Origin: an uncultured Coriobacteriaceae bacterium
GTDB taxonomy: Bacteria > Actinomycetota > Coriobacteriia > Coriobacteriales > Atopobiaceae
Assembly (NCBI GenBank): GCA_902766445.1
Contig: CACXDP010000070.1
Location: 1-33,859 of the forward strand
Direction: 5' to 3'
Length of the DNA stretch: 33,859 nt
The notes under the pieces are model-generated. The model saw nothing but the letters and a program-made list of their open reading frames with translations. It was not told where the DNA came from and made no database searches. A program made the translations under genes and the position numbers. This document shows positions 6,963 to 15,099 of this stretch, in pieces (within the stretch, counting starts at the first letter, position 1; every line of letters begins with the position of its first letter).

Positions 6963-9113
6963 ATGAAAGCAAGTAGACAGTGGTCGAGGGTGGCGATTAT
7001 GGCGCTGCTGGTTGCGGCCTTGTTCATCGTGGCGGGATGCAGCTCGCCACAGCCATCACCAAGCTCGGAGACTACCCCGCCAGCGTCGGAGGATACTTCG
7101 TCAGCGTCGGCAGACGTTGACGGCGAGGATGCGTCAGAGACGACATCGGAGTTAGATGAAACACAGGCGGAATACGAGAGGGCGCTATCAGCCAGCGCGC
7201 TTGTGACCGGATTCATCGGCGAAAAGTTCTATGACAAGCCAATTGAGAACGATGATGCTGCCCTCGACGCCGTACAGAGTGTCATCGAGCGTGTCGGTGG
7301 CGATGAGACGACCGTGCTCGAGCTGCGGGAGATTCGACCCACCGAGACGGGTACCACGTACTACACGTTTCGTCAGCGTGCGGGCGACGTGTTAGTCCAC
7401 GGAGGATCGGTGAAGCTGGTGGTGGATAAAGACCACAATGCATGTGGTTTGGTGAGTGCGCTGCTGCCCGATGTGCAACTCGAAGATCTTGGATCATGGG
7501 AGATTTCAGCAGAGGAGGCCGAGAAGATAGTCCTAGACGAGTGCGCCGATAGCGATAACGTACGCGCCACGTTGGTGAAGGGCGCTACGGAACAGGCACT
7601 CATCCCTCTGGGGGATGACACACAGCAGGTCCGCTATGCTTGGGTGGTGTACACGAACAACTATTTTGCCGACGTTGACACAGCCTATCTTGCGCACTAC
7701 GTGGATGCTGACGGCGGGTACCTCTATGCCATCCCCGTGAACGTGCCGAACAACGCTGATGCCTTGGCTGGCGACGAGGCGAACTTTCCGTTCGGCGAGC
7801 TAGAAAAAGCCACTTGGTCCGGCACGGTAACCAAGCACAATGGCACCAAGATGGACATCAATGTGCCCATCCTCGTCGATCCCGAAACTGAAGAAGCGAT
7901 TTTGGCAGATGGCGATCGCAAGATTGTTTGCGCCGATTACGCCGACTTCTGGTTTAATGAGCAGATTTCTCCACGCAATGAGGGGGAGGATAGCTTTAAC
8001 AACGACGAGCTAATCATCTACGACACGTTCATCAAGGTATGGGACTTCTTCGAGAGTATAGGTTGGACTGGGCCCGATGGCGAGGGCACGCCCACCCTGC
8101 TTGGGATGGACATGGTGGATGAGAACGATGAGGTTATACAGAACGCAGCATACGGCGGTCGCAGATATGGCTTCCAGACGTTTTGCTTCAACAGGATTGA
8201 TCCCGATGGAGAGTGCTTCGATATCATCGCGCATGAGTTTACCCACTGCGTGACTACCACCACCATGACCTCCAACCTGTACCTCAACGATGCGGGGGCT
8301 ATCAACGAGGGCATGAGCGACATCATGGGCAATCTGACGGAGATGATGATTGCCTACGACCAGGATGGCGAATGGCTCATCGGTGAAAACGAGGGGGAGG
8401 GCGTAGGCCCCTATCGCTCGATGAAGGATCCGCACGCCTTCAATCAGCCAGCATTCACATGGGACGCTTACTACGGACCGGCGGTAGGGGAGGCAACGAC
8501 GGCGAACGACTGCGGTGGCGTACACGTCAACTCCTCACTGCTCAACCTCATCTCGTACAAGCTCGACCAAGCTGGCATGCCGCTGACGGACCAAATGTAT
8601 TTCTGGATGAACGTGGCGCTTGCCATGACCCCCTTCACTGACTACCCACAGATGGCTGAGCTTCTTCCTTGGTGCATGGAGCAGGCGGGTTACACGGAGT
8701 ACGTCGACGCGCTAAAGAAAGCCATAGAAGATACGCGTATCGCTGAGACTGAGAAACCCGACAAGATACCTGAAGGTTTGGGATGCGTGACGCTCAGCCT
8801 ATCCGAGAATGCCCCCGACAACATAAGTGAGATGAGGCTCGTCTTTAAGTCTACCGAAGCCAGTGCGGATGCGCCCGCCGCTATCGCATGGGCGGGAGGG
8901 AACTCAGATGTCTTCATGGCTACCATGGCGGCTGGCGACTATGTCTTTGAATTGAAGCGCTTTGAGGGCGAAAACTTGGTTGGGGAGTTCTCGCTTACGA
9001 AAGATGGCTGGGTCGAGACCAATGTCGAGGGCGATGCACAGCCCAGCCTCCATACCGTCTCGGTAGCCTCGGGCGAAACAGTCACGCTACCGTCGGATGG
9101 TCTGGCGGCATAG
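6963..9113 (+). CDS. Thermolysin-like (M4 family) metalloprotease lipoprotein
   Basis: The 716-aa protein begins with a lipoprotein signal peptide ending in FIVAGC (Cys about residue 25), then a Ser/Thr/Glu-rich linker, so it is predicted to be anchored outside the membrane. A propeptide-like region (about 70-190, FTP/PepSY-type) precedes the catalytic domain. The zinc site is HEFTH (424-428) with third ligand Glu449 in NEGMSDIMG, and the transition-state His is His521 in GGVHVNS. All are classic M4 residues, so it is expected to be an active endopeptidase. The tail after about residue 600 is a beta-rich extension without an assigned role. The start at 6963 is preferred to an in-frame codon at 6933 because GGAAGGG precedes it and the signal peptide begins there. 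Confidence 0.93.
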   Translation: MKASRQWSRVAIMALLVAALFIVAGCSSPQPSPSSETTPPASEDTSSASADVDGEDASETTSELDETQAEYERALSASALVTGFIGEKFYDKPIENDDAALDAVQSVIERVGGDETTVLELREIRPTETGTTYYTFRQRAGDVLVHGGSVKLVVDKDHNACGLVSALLPDVQLEDLGSWEISAEEAEKIVLDECADSDNVRATLVKGATEQALIPLGDDTQQVRYAWVVYTNNYFADVDTAYLAHYVDADGGYLYAIPVNVPNNADALAGDEANFPFGELEKATWSGTVTKHNGTKMDINVPILVDPETEEAILADGDRKIVCADYADFWFNEQISPRNEGEDSFNNDELIIYDTFIKVWDFFESIGWTGPDGEGTPTLLGMDMVDENDEVIQNAAYGGRRYGFQTFCFNRIDPDGECFDIIAHEFTHCVTTTTMTSNLYLNDAGAINEGMSDIMGNLTEMMIAYDQDGEWLIGENEGEGVGPYRSMKDPHAFNQPAFTWDAYYGPAVGEATTANDCGGVHVNSSLLNLISYKLDQAGMPLTDQMYFWMNVALAMTPFTDYPQMAELLPWCMEQAGYTEYVDALKKAIEDTRIAETEKPDKIPEGLGCVTLSLSENAPDNISEMRLVFKSTEASADAPAAIAWAGGNSDVFMATMAAGDYVFELKRFEGENLVGEFSLTKDGWVETNVEGDAQPSLHTVSVASGETVTLPSDGLAA

Positions 9114-9143
9114 AGGCGGGCGTTCGGTTCTGCCCTAGGTTAG

Positions 9144-9237
9144 AACTACACACGGTTTCTCTTTGTAATATGAAAAAGGGCGTAAACTGAATGAGTTTAC
9201 GCCCCTATTCCAGTTTGAAGAGAAACCGTGTGTAGTT
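9144..9237. repeat. 20-bp inverted repeat enclosing a terminator hairpin
   Basis: Perfect 20-bp arms lie at 9144-9163 and 9218-9237 (left arm begins AACTACACACGG). They enclose a separate 11-bp hairpin at 9178-9204. The nested layout spans 94 bp between the convergent protease and thioredoxin-reductase genes. The sequence shows no target-site duplication that I can identify. Confidence 0.93.
9173..9204 (-). terminator. trxB: Rho-independent terminator of the adh-cupin-trxB unit
   Basis: Read on the minus strand, GGGCGTAAACT pairs perfectly with AGTTTACGCCC around a 5-nt loop and is followed at once by TTTTT (9173-9177 on the plus strand as AAAAA). This is a canonical intrinsic terminator about 65 nt past the trxB stop. 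On the plus strand the T-run is absent, so any stop for the protease gene would rely on the outer repeat. Confidence 0.85.
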
Positions 9238-9270
9238 TGCTGCCGATGGGACGGAAGGCCCGCCGGAAAG

Positions 9271-10200
9271 CTAGCTTGATACGGGGTGGCCCAAGTAGGC
9301 CGACACACTCGTTGCGGCGATGGCTCCGTCGGAGGCGGCCGTCACGATCTGGCGCAGTGGCTTCTGCCGAACATCGCCGGCGACAAAGAGACCCGGAGTC
9401 GAGGTGCTCATGTCCTCAGCTGCGATGGCGTAGCCCGCCTCGTCGAACTCAACCAGTCCCTTGACGAGCTCGGACGCCGGCACGCGTCCCACAAAGACGA
9501 AGACGCCTACGTTGGGCTCAAAGGTCTCGGCATGCTCTTCGCCCGTCACGTTGTCACGGAAGGTGACCTCGGTGATGCCGAGCTCGCCCGCGACCTTGGT
9601 GATGCTCGTGAGGAAGCGAATGTCCACCTTGGGGTTGGCTTCGAGCTGCGCTCCCACGGCTGCCTGTGCGCGTAGATGGTCCTTGCGTACGACCATGGTC
9701 ACCTGGGCGGCAAAGCGGGTGAGAAAAAGCGCCTCTTCGGCTGCAGAGTTACCGCCGCCGATTACGAAGACGCGCTTGCCTCGGTAGAACATGCCGTCAC
9801 AGGTCGCGCAGTAGCTCACGCCTCGTCCCGCGAACTCCGTCTCGCCCACGAAGCCGCCTTTGCGAGGTGTCGCGCCGCCCGCAAGAATGACGGTCTTTGC
9901 CTGCAAGACCTTGCCGGGTATCGTGACAGCAAAGCTACCGTCTTCTGCGATCTCAAGCCGCTCGACGACATTCATCTCGATGGTTGCGCCAAGCTCTACC
10001 GCCTGCGTGCGCATTGCCTCGACGAGCGAGAAACCGTCAGCATTGGGCACGCCAGGGTAATTGTCCACTTCGCTGGTCAGGATGACCTGTCCGCCTACGG
10101 CTTCCTGCTCGAGCACGAGCGTGTCGAGCAGGGCGCGTTGTGCGTAGATTGCCGCCGAAAGGCCCGCGGGTCCGGCACCTATGATAATGAGATCGTACAT
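9271..10200 (-). CDS. trxB: Thioredoxin reductase (NADPH)
   Basis: This 309-aa flavoprotein uses NADPH to reduce thioredoxin through FAD and a redox disulphide. Visible motifs in order are the FAD-binding GAGPAGLSAA (8-17), the redox pair C131-A-T-C134 in SYCATCDGMFY, the NADPH-binding GGGNSAAEEA (148-157), and the C-terminal FAD motif GLFVAGDVRQKPLRQ. Length and order match low-molecular-weight TrxB. The ATG at 10200 starts 1 nt after the cupin stop codon with no good ribosome site of its own, so translation is probably coupled. It is the last gene of a three-gene unit with the cupin and the alcohol dehydrogenase. Confidence 0.96.
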   Translation of the reverse strand: MYDLIIIGAGPAGLSAAIYAQRALLDTLVLEQEAVGGQVILTSEVDNYPGVPNADGFSLVEAMRTQAVELGATIEMNVVERLEIAEDGSFAVTIPGKVLQAKTVILAGGATPRKGGFVGETEFAGRGVSYCATCDGMFYRGKRVFVIGGGNSAAEEALFLTRFAAQVTMVVRKDHLRAQAAVGAQLEANPKVDIRFLTSITKVAGELGITEVTFRDNVTGEEHAETFEPNVGVFVFVGRVPASELVKGLVEFDEAGYAIAAEDMSTSTPGLFVAGDVRQKPLRQIVTAASDGAIAATSVSAYLGHPVSS

Positions 10201-10201
10201 A

Positions 10202-10546
10202 TTAGTAGAGAATGAGGGCGATGAACTCCAGCGGCACGTCGCCGGTGTTCTTGAGCCCATGCTTCTCGCCGTCGTTGCAGACGGTGGTGTCGCCTGCCTC
10301 GACCTGCACGAGGGTACCGTTGTCGTTGTACTCGCCGGTGCCCGAGATGAAATAGAAGATTTCGTTGTCACCCTCATGCATGTGCTCGCCGATGCTGTTG
10401 CCGGGAGCGAGAATCATGTGATTGAACAGCCTGCCCTTGCCATAGAGATCGTCGACGCTTTCGGCGATGAGATGCATCTCGGTTTCGCCATTGCCGTTGC
10501 GGATGCAGCGATACTCGATAGTCTGGTCGCTCTTCTTTCTGATCAT
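10202..10546 (-). CDS. Small cupin-domain protein
   Basis: This 114-aa single-domain cupin has the metal-binding set His55-x-His57 and Glu62 (GEHMHEGDNEIFYF) and His96 in the second motif (NDGEKHGLKN). A divalent-metal-binding beta-barrel is therefore expected; the reaction cannot be told from sequence. ATG 10546 is chosen because AAGGAG lies 6 nt upstream; a frame extension of 8 codons lacks a site. The gene sits 16 nt after the alcohol dehydrogenase stop and runs into trxB with a 1-nt gap, so the three are very likely co-transcribed. A role in redox or aldehyde metabolism is only suggested by the neighbours. Confidence 0.88.
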   Translation of the reverse strand: MIRKKSDQTIEYRCIRNGNGETEMHLIAESVDDLYGKGRLFNHMILAPGNSIGEHMHEGDNEIFYFISGTGEYNDNGTLVQVEAGDTTVCNDGEKHGLKNTGDVPLEFIALILY

Positions 10547-10562
10547 GGTTTCTCCTTTCGCG

Positions 10563-11660
10563 TTATGCAAACATGCCTATAAGCATCTCGCGGATATAGT
10601 CCAGCGAGATGGTTGCCCGTGTGTTGTTGACCGAGCCGTTGCGGTGCCAGCGGGGTAGGGCTTTTTCGACCTGCTCTTCGGTCATATGGATGTCAAAGCT
10701 GGGTAGGCAGCTCTTGACGAGGTTGACATACGCCTCCTCGTCGCATCCGATTTCGTCGTAGAAGGCAGCGGCGTAGTCGGCATCGTATCCTCGCACGCAT
10801 TCGAGCATCTGAGGCAGGAAAGCGGCGCTGGCGAAGCCGTGCGGCACGCCGTAGTTCTCGGTAAGGTAGTAGCCGACATTGTGCGGGAAGCAGGTGGCAG
10901 TGGTGTTGATGGCCAGACCTCCCAATATGGATGCCTCGTACAGGTCGCGACGAAGGGCGGCGTCCAACTGCTTGCCTGCGGCTGCTGTCGCAAGGGGCGT
11001 GGCTGCCAAGCGGATGGCACGCACCGCGAAGGCACGCGAAATCTCGTCGGCCTTGTGGCTGAAGTAGCTCTCCGTCGCGTGCGCAAGCACGTCAACGCCG
11101 CAGGACAGCGTGACGGATGCGGGGCAGCTATGCGTGTGACGACTGTCCCCAAAGGCAAGCGAGGCATAGAGGCGATCGTCATGGATGCTGTGCTTCCGTG
11201 CACTCGCGTCGGTGAGCACTGAGACCTTGGTAACCTCGCTGCCAGTGCCGGCCGTCGTACCTACGAGAGCGATGGGGAGCGGGTCATTCTTCCAGTCGAG
11301 GGCGTAGAAGCCGGTCTCGTCGAGCGTCGGGTTCGCGGCAAAGACGGCCACAGCCTTGGCGGCATCGAGCGATGAACCACCGCCGACGCCGATGACGAAC
11401 TGGGCCTTGCTCTTTGCGGCAAGCCGACCAGCATCGATGCAGGAGGCGACGGGTGGGTTCGCTGTGACGCCCGTCCACACGAAGCTGGAGACGTCGCAGC
11501 TAGCGAGTGCGTGCTGCACGTCGGTCAGAGCGCCGCTGGCTTTGGCGGCCTGCTCTTCGCAGACGATTATGCAGCTCGTGCCGAGGGTGGCTAGCTCTTT
11601 CGCGTGTTTGCCGATGCAGCCGTCTCCGGTGTACAGTCGAGTCGGCATGAAGTAGTTCAT
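10563..11660 (-). CDS. Iron-containing (group III) alcohol dehydrogenase
   Basis: This 365-aa enzyme belongs to the Fe-ADH family, which oxidises alcohols or reduces aldehydes with NAD(P). Nucleotide-binding GGGSSLDAAK (93-102) and GTTAGTGSEVT (134-144) are intact. The metal ligands Asp190 and His194 (CGVDVLAHATES), His260 (CFPHNVGY) and His274 (GVPHGFA) are all present. The start at 11660 follows GAGGAG with 7-nt spacing; nine upstream codons in frame are not needed. It heads the unit adh-cupin-trxB. The substrate is unknown; family members act on ethanol, butanol, propanediol and related compounds. Confidence 0.92.
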   Translation of the reverse strand: MNYFMPTRLYTGDGCIGKHAKELATLGTSCIIVCEEQAAKASGALTDVQHALASCDVSSFVWTGVTANPPVASCIDAGRLAAKSKAQFVIGVGGGSSLDAAKAVAVFAANPTLDETGFYALDWKNDPLPIALVGTTAGTGSEVTKVSVLTDASARKHSIHDDRLYASLAFGDSRHTHSCPASVTLSCGVDVLAHATESYFSHKADEISRAFAVRAIRLAATPLATAAAGKQLDAALRRDLYEASILGGLAINTTATCFPHNVGYYLTENYGVPHGFASAAFLPQMLECVRGYDADYAAAFYDEIGCDEEAYVNLVKSCLPSFDIHMTEEQVEKALPRWHRNGSVNNTRATISLDYIREMLIGMFA

Positions 11661-11771
11661 GGGTGCGCTCCTCTCCGGTCGTCTCATATCGCACCATCAT
11701 AGCATCGTTGTACCGTAGGTGTGAGGACGGGGCGTTGTGCGGTATCGATGTGGCACGTCGTAGGGACGGTG

Positions 11772-11800
11772 TTGCTTCGGCCGCGTTGGGGTACGATAAC
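11772..11800 (+). promoter_or_regulatory. Possible promoter for the repeat-bearing surface protein gene
   Basis: TTGCTT (11772-11777) and GATAAC (11795-11800) are separated by 17 nt and lie about 32 nt before the ATG at 11832. The hexamers are imperfect but the geometry is right. Confidence 0.35.
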
Positions 11801-11831
11801 ATCCTAACGCAACCTTTGGGAGGTGTTGTGC

Positions 11832-12842
11832 ATGTCGGAACACATGAGAAGAAGTGCACGAGAGCAGAGGTCTTCACGCGGCGGCAGCGGGGTCGTACCC
11901 ATCGCCGTTGCCGCTGCAATTGCCGGTGCCGTGGCTGGAGCCGCGTTCATGGGTTTGCGTACGGGGCTGACGGAATCGCCTACGCAAGGCAACGTACAGG
12001 CCGTGTCAACGGACGCGCAGAACGCGGATGCCACGACGAGTGGCACTGCGGCGAATGCCACAGGCGCTCAGGGTGGCACGGAAGCTAACGGCCAAGACGC
12101 AAGCCAGAACCAAAACGCTGATTCAAATGGTGCGTCGGCGCCCATGGGTAACGCATTTGTCAACAAGGATGACGATGCGGCAAAGACCGACGACAAAGCC
12201 AAGGACGGCGAGTCGAAGGACGGTGATAAGGCCAAGGACGAGGAGTCGAAGGACGGCGAGGCAAAGACCGACGACAAGGCCAAGGACGAGGAGTCGAAGG
12301 ACGGCGAGGCCAAGGCTGACGGCGAAGCCTCGACTGGTGACCAGGCAAAGGATGGAAGCCAGGATCAGACTCAGACGGGCGGACAGAAAAGCAGCTCCAC
12401 TAGTGGCGACGAGAACCAATCCACAAGCACGGGTACAACAACTGGCGGTGGTACCAGCTCGGCCCAAGGCGACTCGTCGGAGAGCGGTGCGGTAGCCGAC
12501 AGGAAGAAAGACCCGCTGTATGACAAGAGCTCTGGCTGGATAGAGGCTGGCTCATGTGCCACGGAGTATGCCGCGACCGGTTCGCAGACAGCGTCCACCT
12601 ACAAGTGGGACGACGACGAGGCGCAGGTCGGCCTTGACAAGTCATCATATCCTTGGGCACACTTCGGCGACTACGTGGAGGTCGAGTACGAGGGCATCGT
12701 CGTGACGGCGCAGGTCGTTGACTGTGGCTACTACGGCGCAGGTCCTGCGGGTATCATTCTCAACCCTGGCGTCTATGAGGAGTTCGGTGCCGTGGACTCG
12801 GACGACTGGGGTCGTCGCGATGTCAGGTATCGCTTCGTATAA
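11832..12842 (+). CDS. Membrane-anchored surface protein with charged repeats and a possible double-psi beta-barrel domain
   Basis: The 336-aa protein has a short basic cytoplasmic start, one membrane helix (about 21-42, rich in Ala/Val), a long Asp/Lys/Glu/Ser-rich linker (about 45-225) and a folded end (about 227-336). The linker contains three copies of an 11-residue unit KAKDxESKDGx at 122-164. The C-terminal part has FGDYVEVEYEG, then VVDCGYYGAGPAGIILNP, a pattern like the VxVxDRGPxxxxRxIDLS core of RlpA/expansin-type barrels. That would suit peptidoglycan binding or cleavage, but this is a pattern-level guess. ATG 11832 is used because GGGAGG lies 8 nt upstream. The stop codon lies inside the end of the convergent tcdA-like gene (20-bp overlap). 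Confidence 0.82.
   Translation: MSEHMRRSAREQRSSRGGSGVVPIAVAAAIAGAVAGAAFMGLRTGLTESPTQGNVQAVSTDAQNADATTSGTAANATGAQGGTEANGQDASQNQNADSNGASAPMGNAFVNKDDDAAKTDDKAKDGESKDGDKAKDEESKDGEAKTDDKAKDEESKDGEAKADGEASTGDQAKDGSQDQTQTGGQKSSSTSGDENQSTSTGTTTGGGTSSAQGDSSESGAVADRKKDPLYDKSSGWIEAGSCATEYAATGSQTASTYKWDDDEAQVGLDKSSYPWAHFGDYVEVEYEGIVVTAQVVDCGYYGAGPAGIILNPGVYEEFGAVDSDDWGRRDVRYRFV
12195..12308 (+). repeat. 33-bp in-frame tandem-type repeats
   Basis: Three near-identical 33-bp units lie at 12195-12227, 12228-12260 and 12276-12308; the last two are separated by 15 bp encoding AKTDD. Each encodes KAKDxESKDGx, so length variation would keep the frame and change only the linker. Confidence 0.9.
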
Positions 12843-13563
12843 GGTCGCGTACGACCTCGCTTGCCATGAGAAGTCCAGCTGCCGGGGGCACGAATGCCGT
12901 TGACCCCGGCAGACTGCGACGGCTCGAACCCTCGGGAATGGGTTCGTAGGTTTCTTCGTCCGTCACAGGAACCAGAGCGGGCTCAGTTGAGTACACAACC
13001 TTGAAATGCCCAAGCCCGCGCTTGCGAGCTTCCTTACGCATGACGCGTGCGAGTGGGCAGATGCTCGTGCGCGAGATGTCATCTACCCTGAGCGCGCTCG
13101 GATCGAGCTTATTTGCCGTGCCCATGCACGAGATGATCGGGACGCCAGCCTCCGTGGCACTGCGAACGAGCTGTAGCTTGGCGGTAAGGGTGTCCACAGC
13201 GTCAAGCACGTAGTCATAGCGCGAGAAGTCGAAACGGTCGGCTGTGTCTGGCAAAAAGAAGCACTCGTGGGTCGTGACCTCGGCGTCAGGCGAGACTGTC
13301 GCCAGACGCTCCGACATCGCTTGGGTTTTGGGCATTCCCACCGTCTGCGTTGTGGCGACAAGCTGGCGATTGAGGTTCGTGGTGCTGACGACGTCGTTGT
13401 CCACAAGTTCTAGATGGCCCACACCAGAACGTGCCAAGGCCTCGGCAGCGCTGCCACCAACGCCCCCCAAGCCAAAGACAATCACACGGGCGTTCCACAG
13501 CCGCTCCATCGCCTGCTTGCCGAGGAGGAGTTGCGTGCGTGTAAACGGTCCTAGCCCAGCCAT
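12823..13563 (-). CDS. tcdA: ThiF/E1-like ATP-dependent enzyme, probable tRNA threonylcarbamoyladenosine dehydratase
   Basis: This 246-aa protein has the E1-like adenylation fold: GLGGVGGSAAE (31-41), acidic residue in ELVDNDVV (52-59) and NLNRQ with Arg66. VLDAVDTLTAK follows the usual Asp motif. The segment CPLARVMRKEARKRG matches the DPLAKVMRKELRKRG stretch typical of TcdA (CsdL/YgdL), which cyclises t6A37 of tRNA to ct6A. The start ATG 13563 lies 2 nt after the stop of the upstream ligase gene, so translation is probably coupled; a TTG 9 nt earlier is the alternative. There is no csdA/csdE neighbour. Another ThiF-family role is possible but less likely. Confidence 0.85.
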   Translation of the reverse strand: MAGLGPFTRTQLLLGKQAMERLWNARVIVFGLGGVGGSAAEALARSGVGHLELVDNDVVSTTNLNRQLVATTQTVGMPKTQAMSERLATVSPDAEVTTHECFFLPDTADRFDFSRYDYVLDAVDTLTAKLQLVRSATEAGVPIISCMGTANKLDPSALRVDDISRTSICPLARVMRKEARKRGLGHFKVVYSTEPALVPVTDEETYEPIPEGSSRRSLPGSTAFVPPAAGLLMASEVVRDLIRSDT

Positions 13564-13565
13564 GG

Positions 13566-14945
13566 CTACCAACCGCGCTCAGCCTTTTCTTCTTGGTGCA
13601 CAAATGCATCGCGAGGCACCATGTTGAAGTCCCAGAGCTCGGCGGCCGCATTGAGCAGGGCAAGCTCCTGCGGGTCCGCGAGACCGTTGCGTGCGATCGT
13701 GAGCAGACTCTCGATGAATTCGGGCACGGGCCTGTCGTAAATGCGGGAATCCCACCCGCGCACGCGCAGCTCGTAGGTGGCGAGGTCCACGTCTTCCTCT
13801 CGGACTTGGCCGACAAGGTCGAAGGCAGCGTCGAACGCGAGCGCGTTGCAAAAGATGCCTTTGATCAGGCATGCATATCCCACGGCCATGCGCGGTCGCA
13901 GCGAGTCTGCCTGAAGGAACTCCATGCGCCGAGCGAGGCGCACGTTGGGGTAGGCGGCCCCAAAGAGCCCAAGCGCCTCGGTGGCAGAGAGGATGCGGTC
14001 ACCCATAAGGTCGCGAATCAACCGCTTGCCCGTGGAGGTCGACGCGCCCATGGAGTCGCTGAACTGTATCGGACGCAGTCCCTCGAGCCACTCCAAGTAG
14101 CGCTGCGAGTTGAACGTTTCGGAGAAGGTGCCCGGAACCACGCCGCAACGATCTGCATCTACATCCTCCCAGACGATGGAGCGGACCATGCGCGGGCAGC
14201 GCCTCGCACCCGAGCCCCTGAAGCTGCGGACGTTGTCGGTGAGGAACATAAAGATGGGAGAAAGCGCCACCGCGAGGCGATAGGTCTCCAGACCCGTGCG
14301 GCCACGTGCGTAGTCAATCGTAACCTGTGTCGAGCACAGGCAGCGCATCATGTCACGGGCATAGCGCCCGGTCTGAGCCAGGTAGGCGTTCAAGAGCGTC
14401 CAGCGCGTGCGAGGAACGAGGGGCACGTCGAGCGGAGCCTCCACGAACGGGTTGTAGCCCTCGGCAAGCAGCACGTAGTCGCAGCCCAGCGAACGCGTCG
14501 CGACATGCAGCTCACGATCCACATGCTCGATCGCCTGCAGAATCTCAGTCATATGCGAAGAGGGGCCGACTTCGTAGACGAACTGGCCACCCGCCTCCAA
14601 AAACACGTGCATGCCGACGACGATGCCGCGAGATGACACAAGCGACCCCTTGAGTCCCATCACATGACCCTCATGAACCTCTTCCACAAACGCGGGAAGG
14701 TAGTCGTGTAGGCGCATGAGCACTGCCTCGAGGCCCGTCTCGCCCTCGAACGTCACAAATGTTTTCGCTGCGTGGTCGACCAAAATCCTCTCGAGCCGCA
14801 AGGTGACCTCTCCCGACTCTGGTGTGAAGGCGCTTGGGCGTCGACCGCCATTCAGCACCGAGAGCAGTGTCTTATGGTTATGGTTATATGTGGACTCCGC
14901 GTCGTCGAGGCGGCTGGGGTTCTGCTCGTTTTGCTCGGTTTGCAT
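13566..14945 (-). CDS. Glutamate-cysteine ligase, GCS2 (plant/EgtA-like) type
   Basis: This 459-aa protein matches the GCS2 fold that joins glutamate and cysteine to gamma-glutamylcysteine with ATP. Diagnostic segments are GLKGSLVSSRGIVVGMHVF, then LEAGGQFVYEVGPSS (family: LEPGGQFELSGAP), and DMMRCLCSTQVTIDYA (family: MMFRTCTVQVNLDF). Domain length fits plant-type GshA. No gshB or bifunctional gshF is in the window, so the product could be gamma-glutamylcysteine itself, glutathione made with a distant GshB, or a related amide. It heads a two-gene unit with the TcdA-like gene. The start at 14945 follows AAGGG at 8-nt spacing (with GGAGG closer in). The divergent flippase-like gene shares its 154-bp AT-rich upstream region. 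Confidence 0.85.
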   Translation of the reverse strand: MQTEQNEQNPSRLDDAESTYNHNHKTLLSVLNGGRRPSAFTPESGEVTLRLERILVDHAAKTFVTFEGETGLEAVLMRLHDYLPAFVEEVHEGHVMGLKGSLVSSRGIVVGMHVFLEAGGQFVYEVGPSSHMTEILQAIEHVDRELHVATRSLGCDYVLLAEGYNPFVEAPLDVPLVPRTRWTLLNAYLAQTGRYARDMMRCLCSTQVTIDYARGRTGLETYRLAVALSPIFMFLTDNVRSFRGSGARRCPRMVRSIVWEDVDADRCGVVPGTFSETFNSQRYLEWLEGLRPIQFSDSMGASTSTGKRLIRDLMGDRILSATEALGLFGAAYPNVRLARRMEFLQADSLRPRMAVGYACLIKGIFCNALAFDAAFDLVGQVREEDVDLATYELRVRGWDSRIYDRPVPEFIESLLTIARNGLADPQELALLNAAAELWDFNMVPRDAFVHQEEKAERGW

Positions 14946-15099
14946 GCCTCCACCCTTCCTGTGTCTGTGTTATAGGCGTGCATGGGAACGGTTTTGGAGT
15001 GGCGCACGCTTCTCATAGGCATAATATAGTAGAACAAATGAGGGCGAGATGCCCCCACAAATGATAGTTTTGCCTGTTGGTATACGACTGGGGAGCAAT

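Noticed and set aside
9144-9237. Insertion sequence ends
   Set aside because: The 54 bp between the arms has no room for a transposase and no target duplication is evident; a mobile miniature element cannot be excluded.
12195-12308. CRISPR-like repeats
   Set aside because: The repeats are in-frame 33-bp coding units with almost no spacers; they encode a charged linker.
13593-14636. 347-codon plus-strand frame opposite the glutamate-cysteine ligase
   Set aside because: The minus-strand protein has family motifs; this frame has none and is low-complexity Arg/His/Ala-rich.
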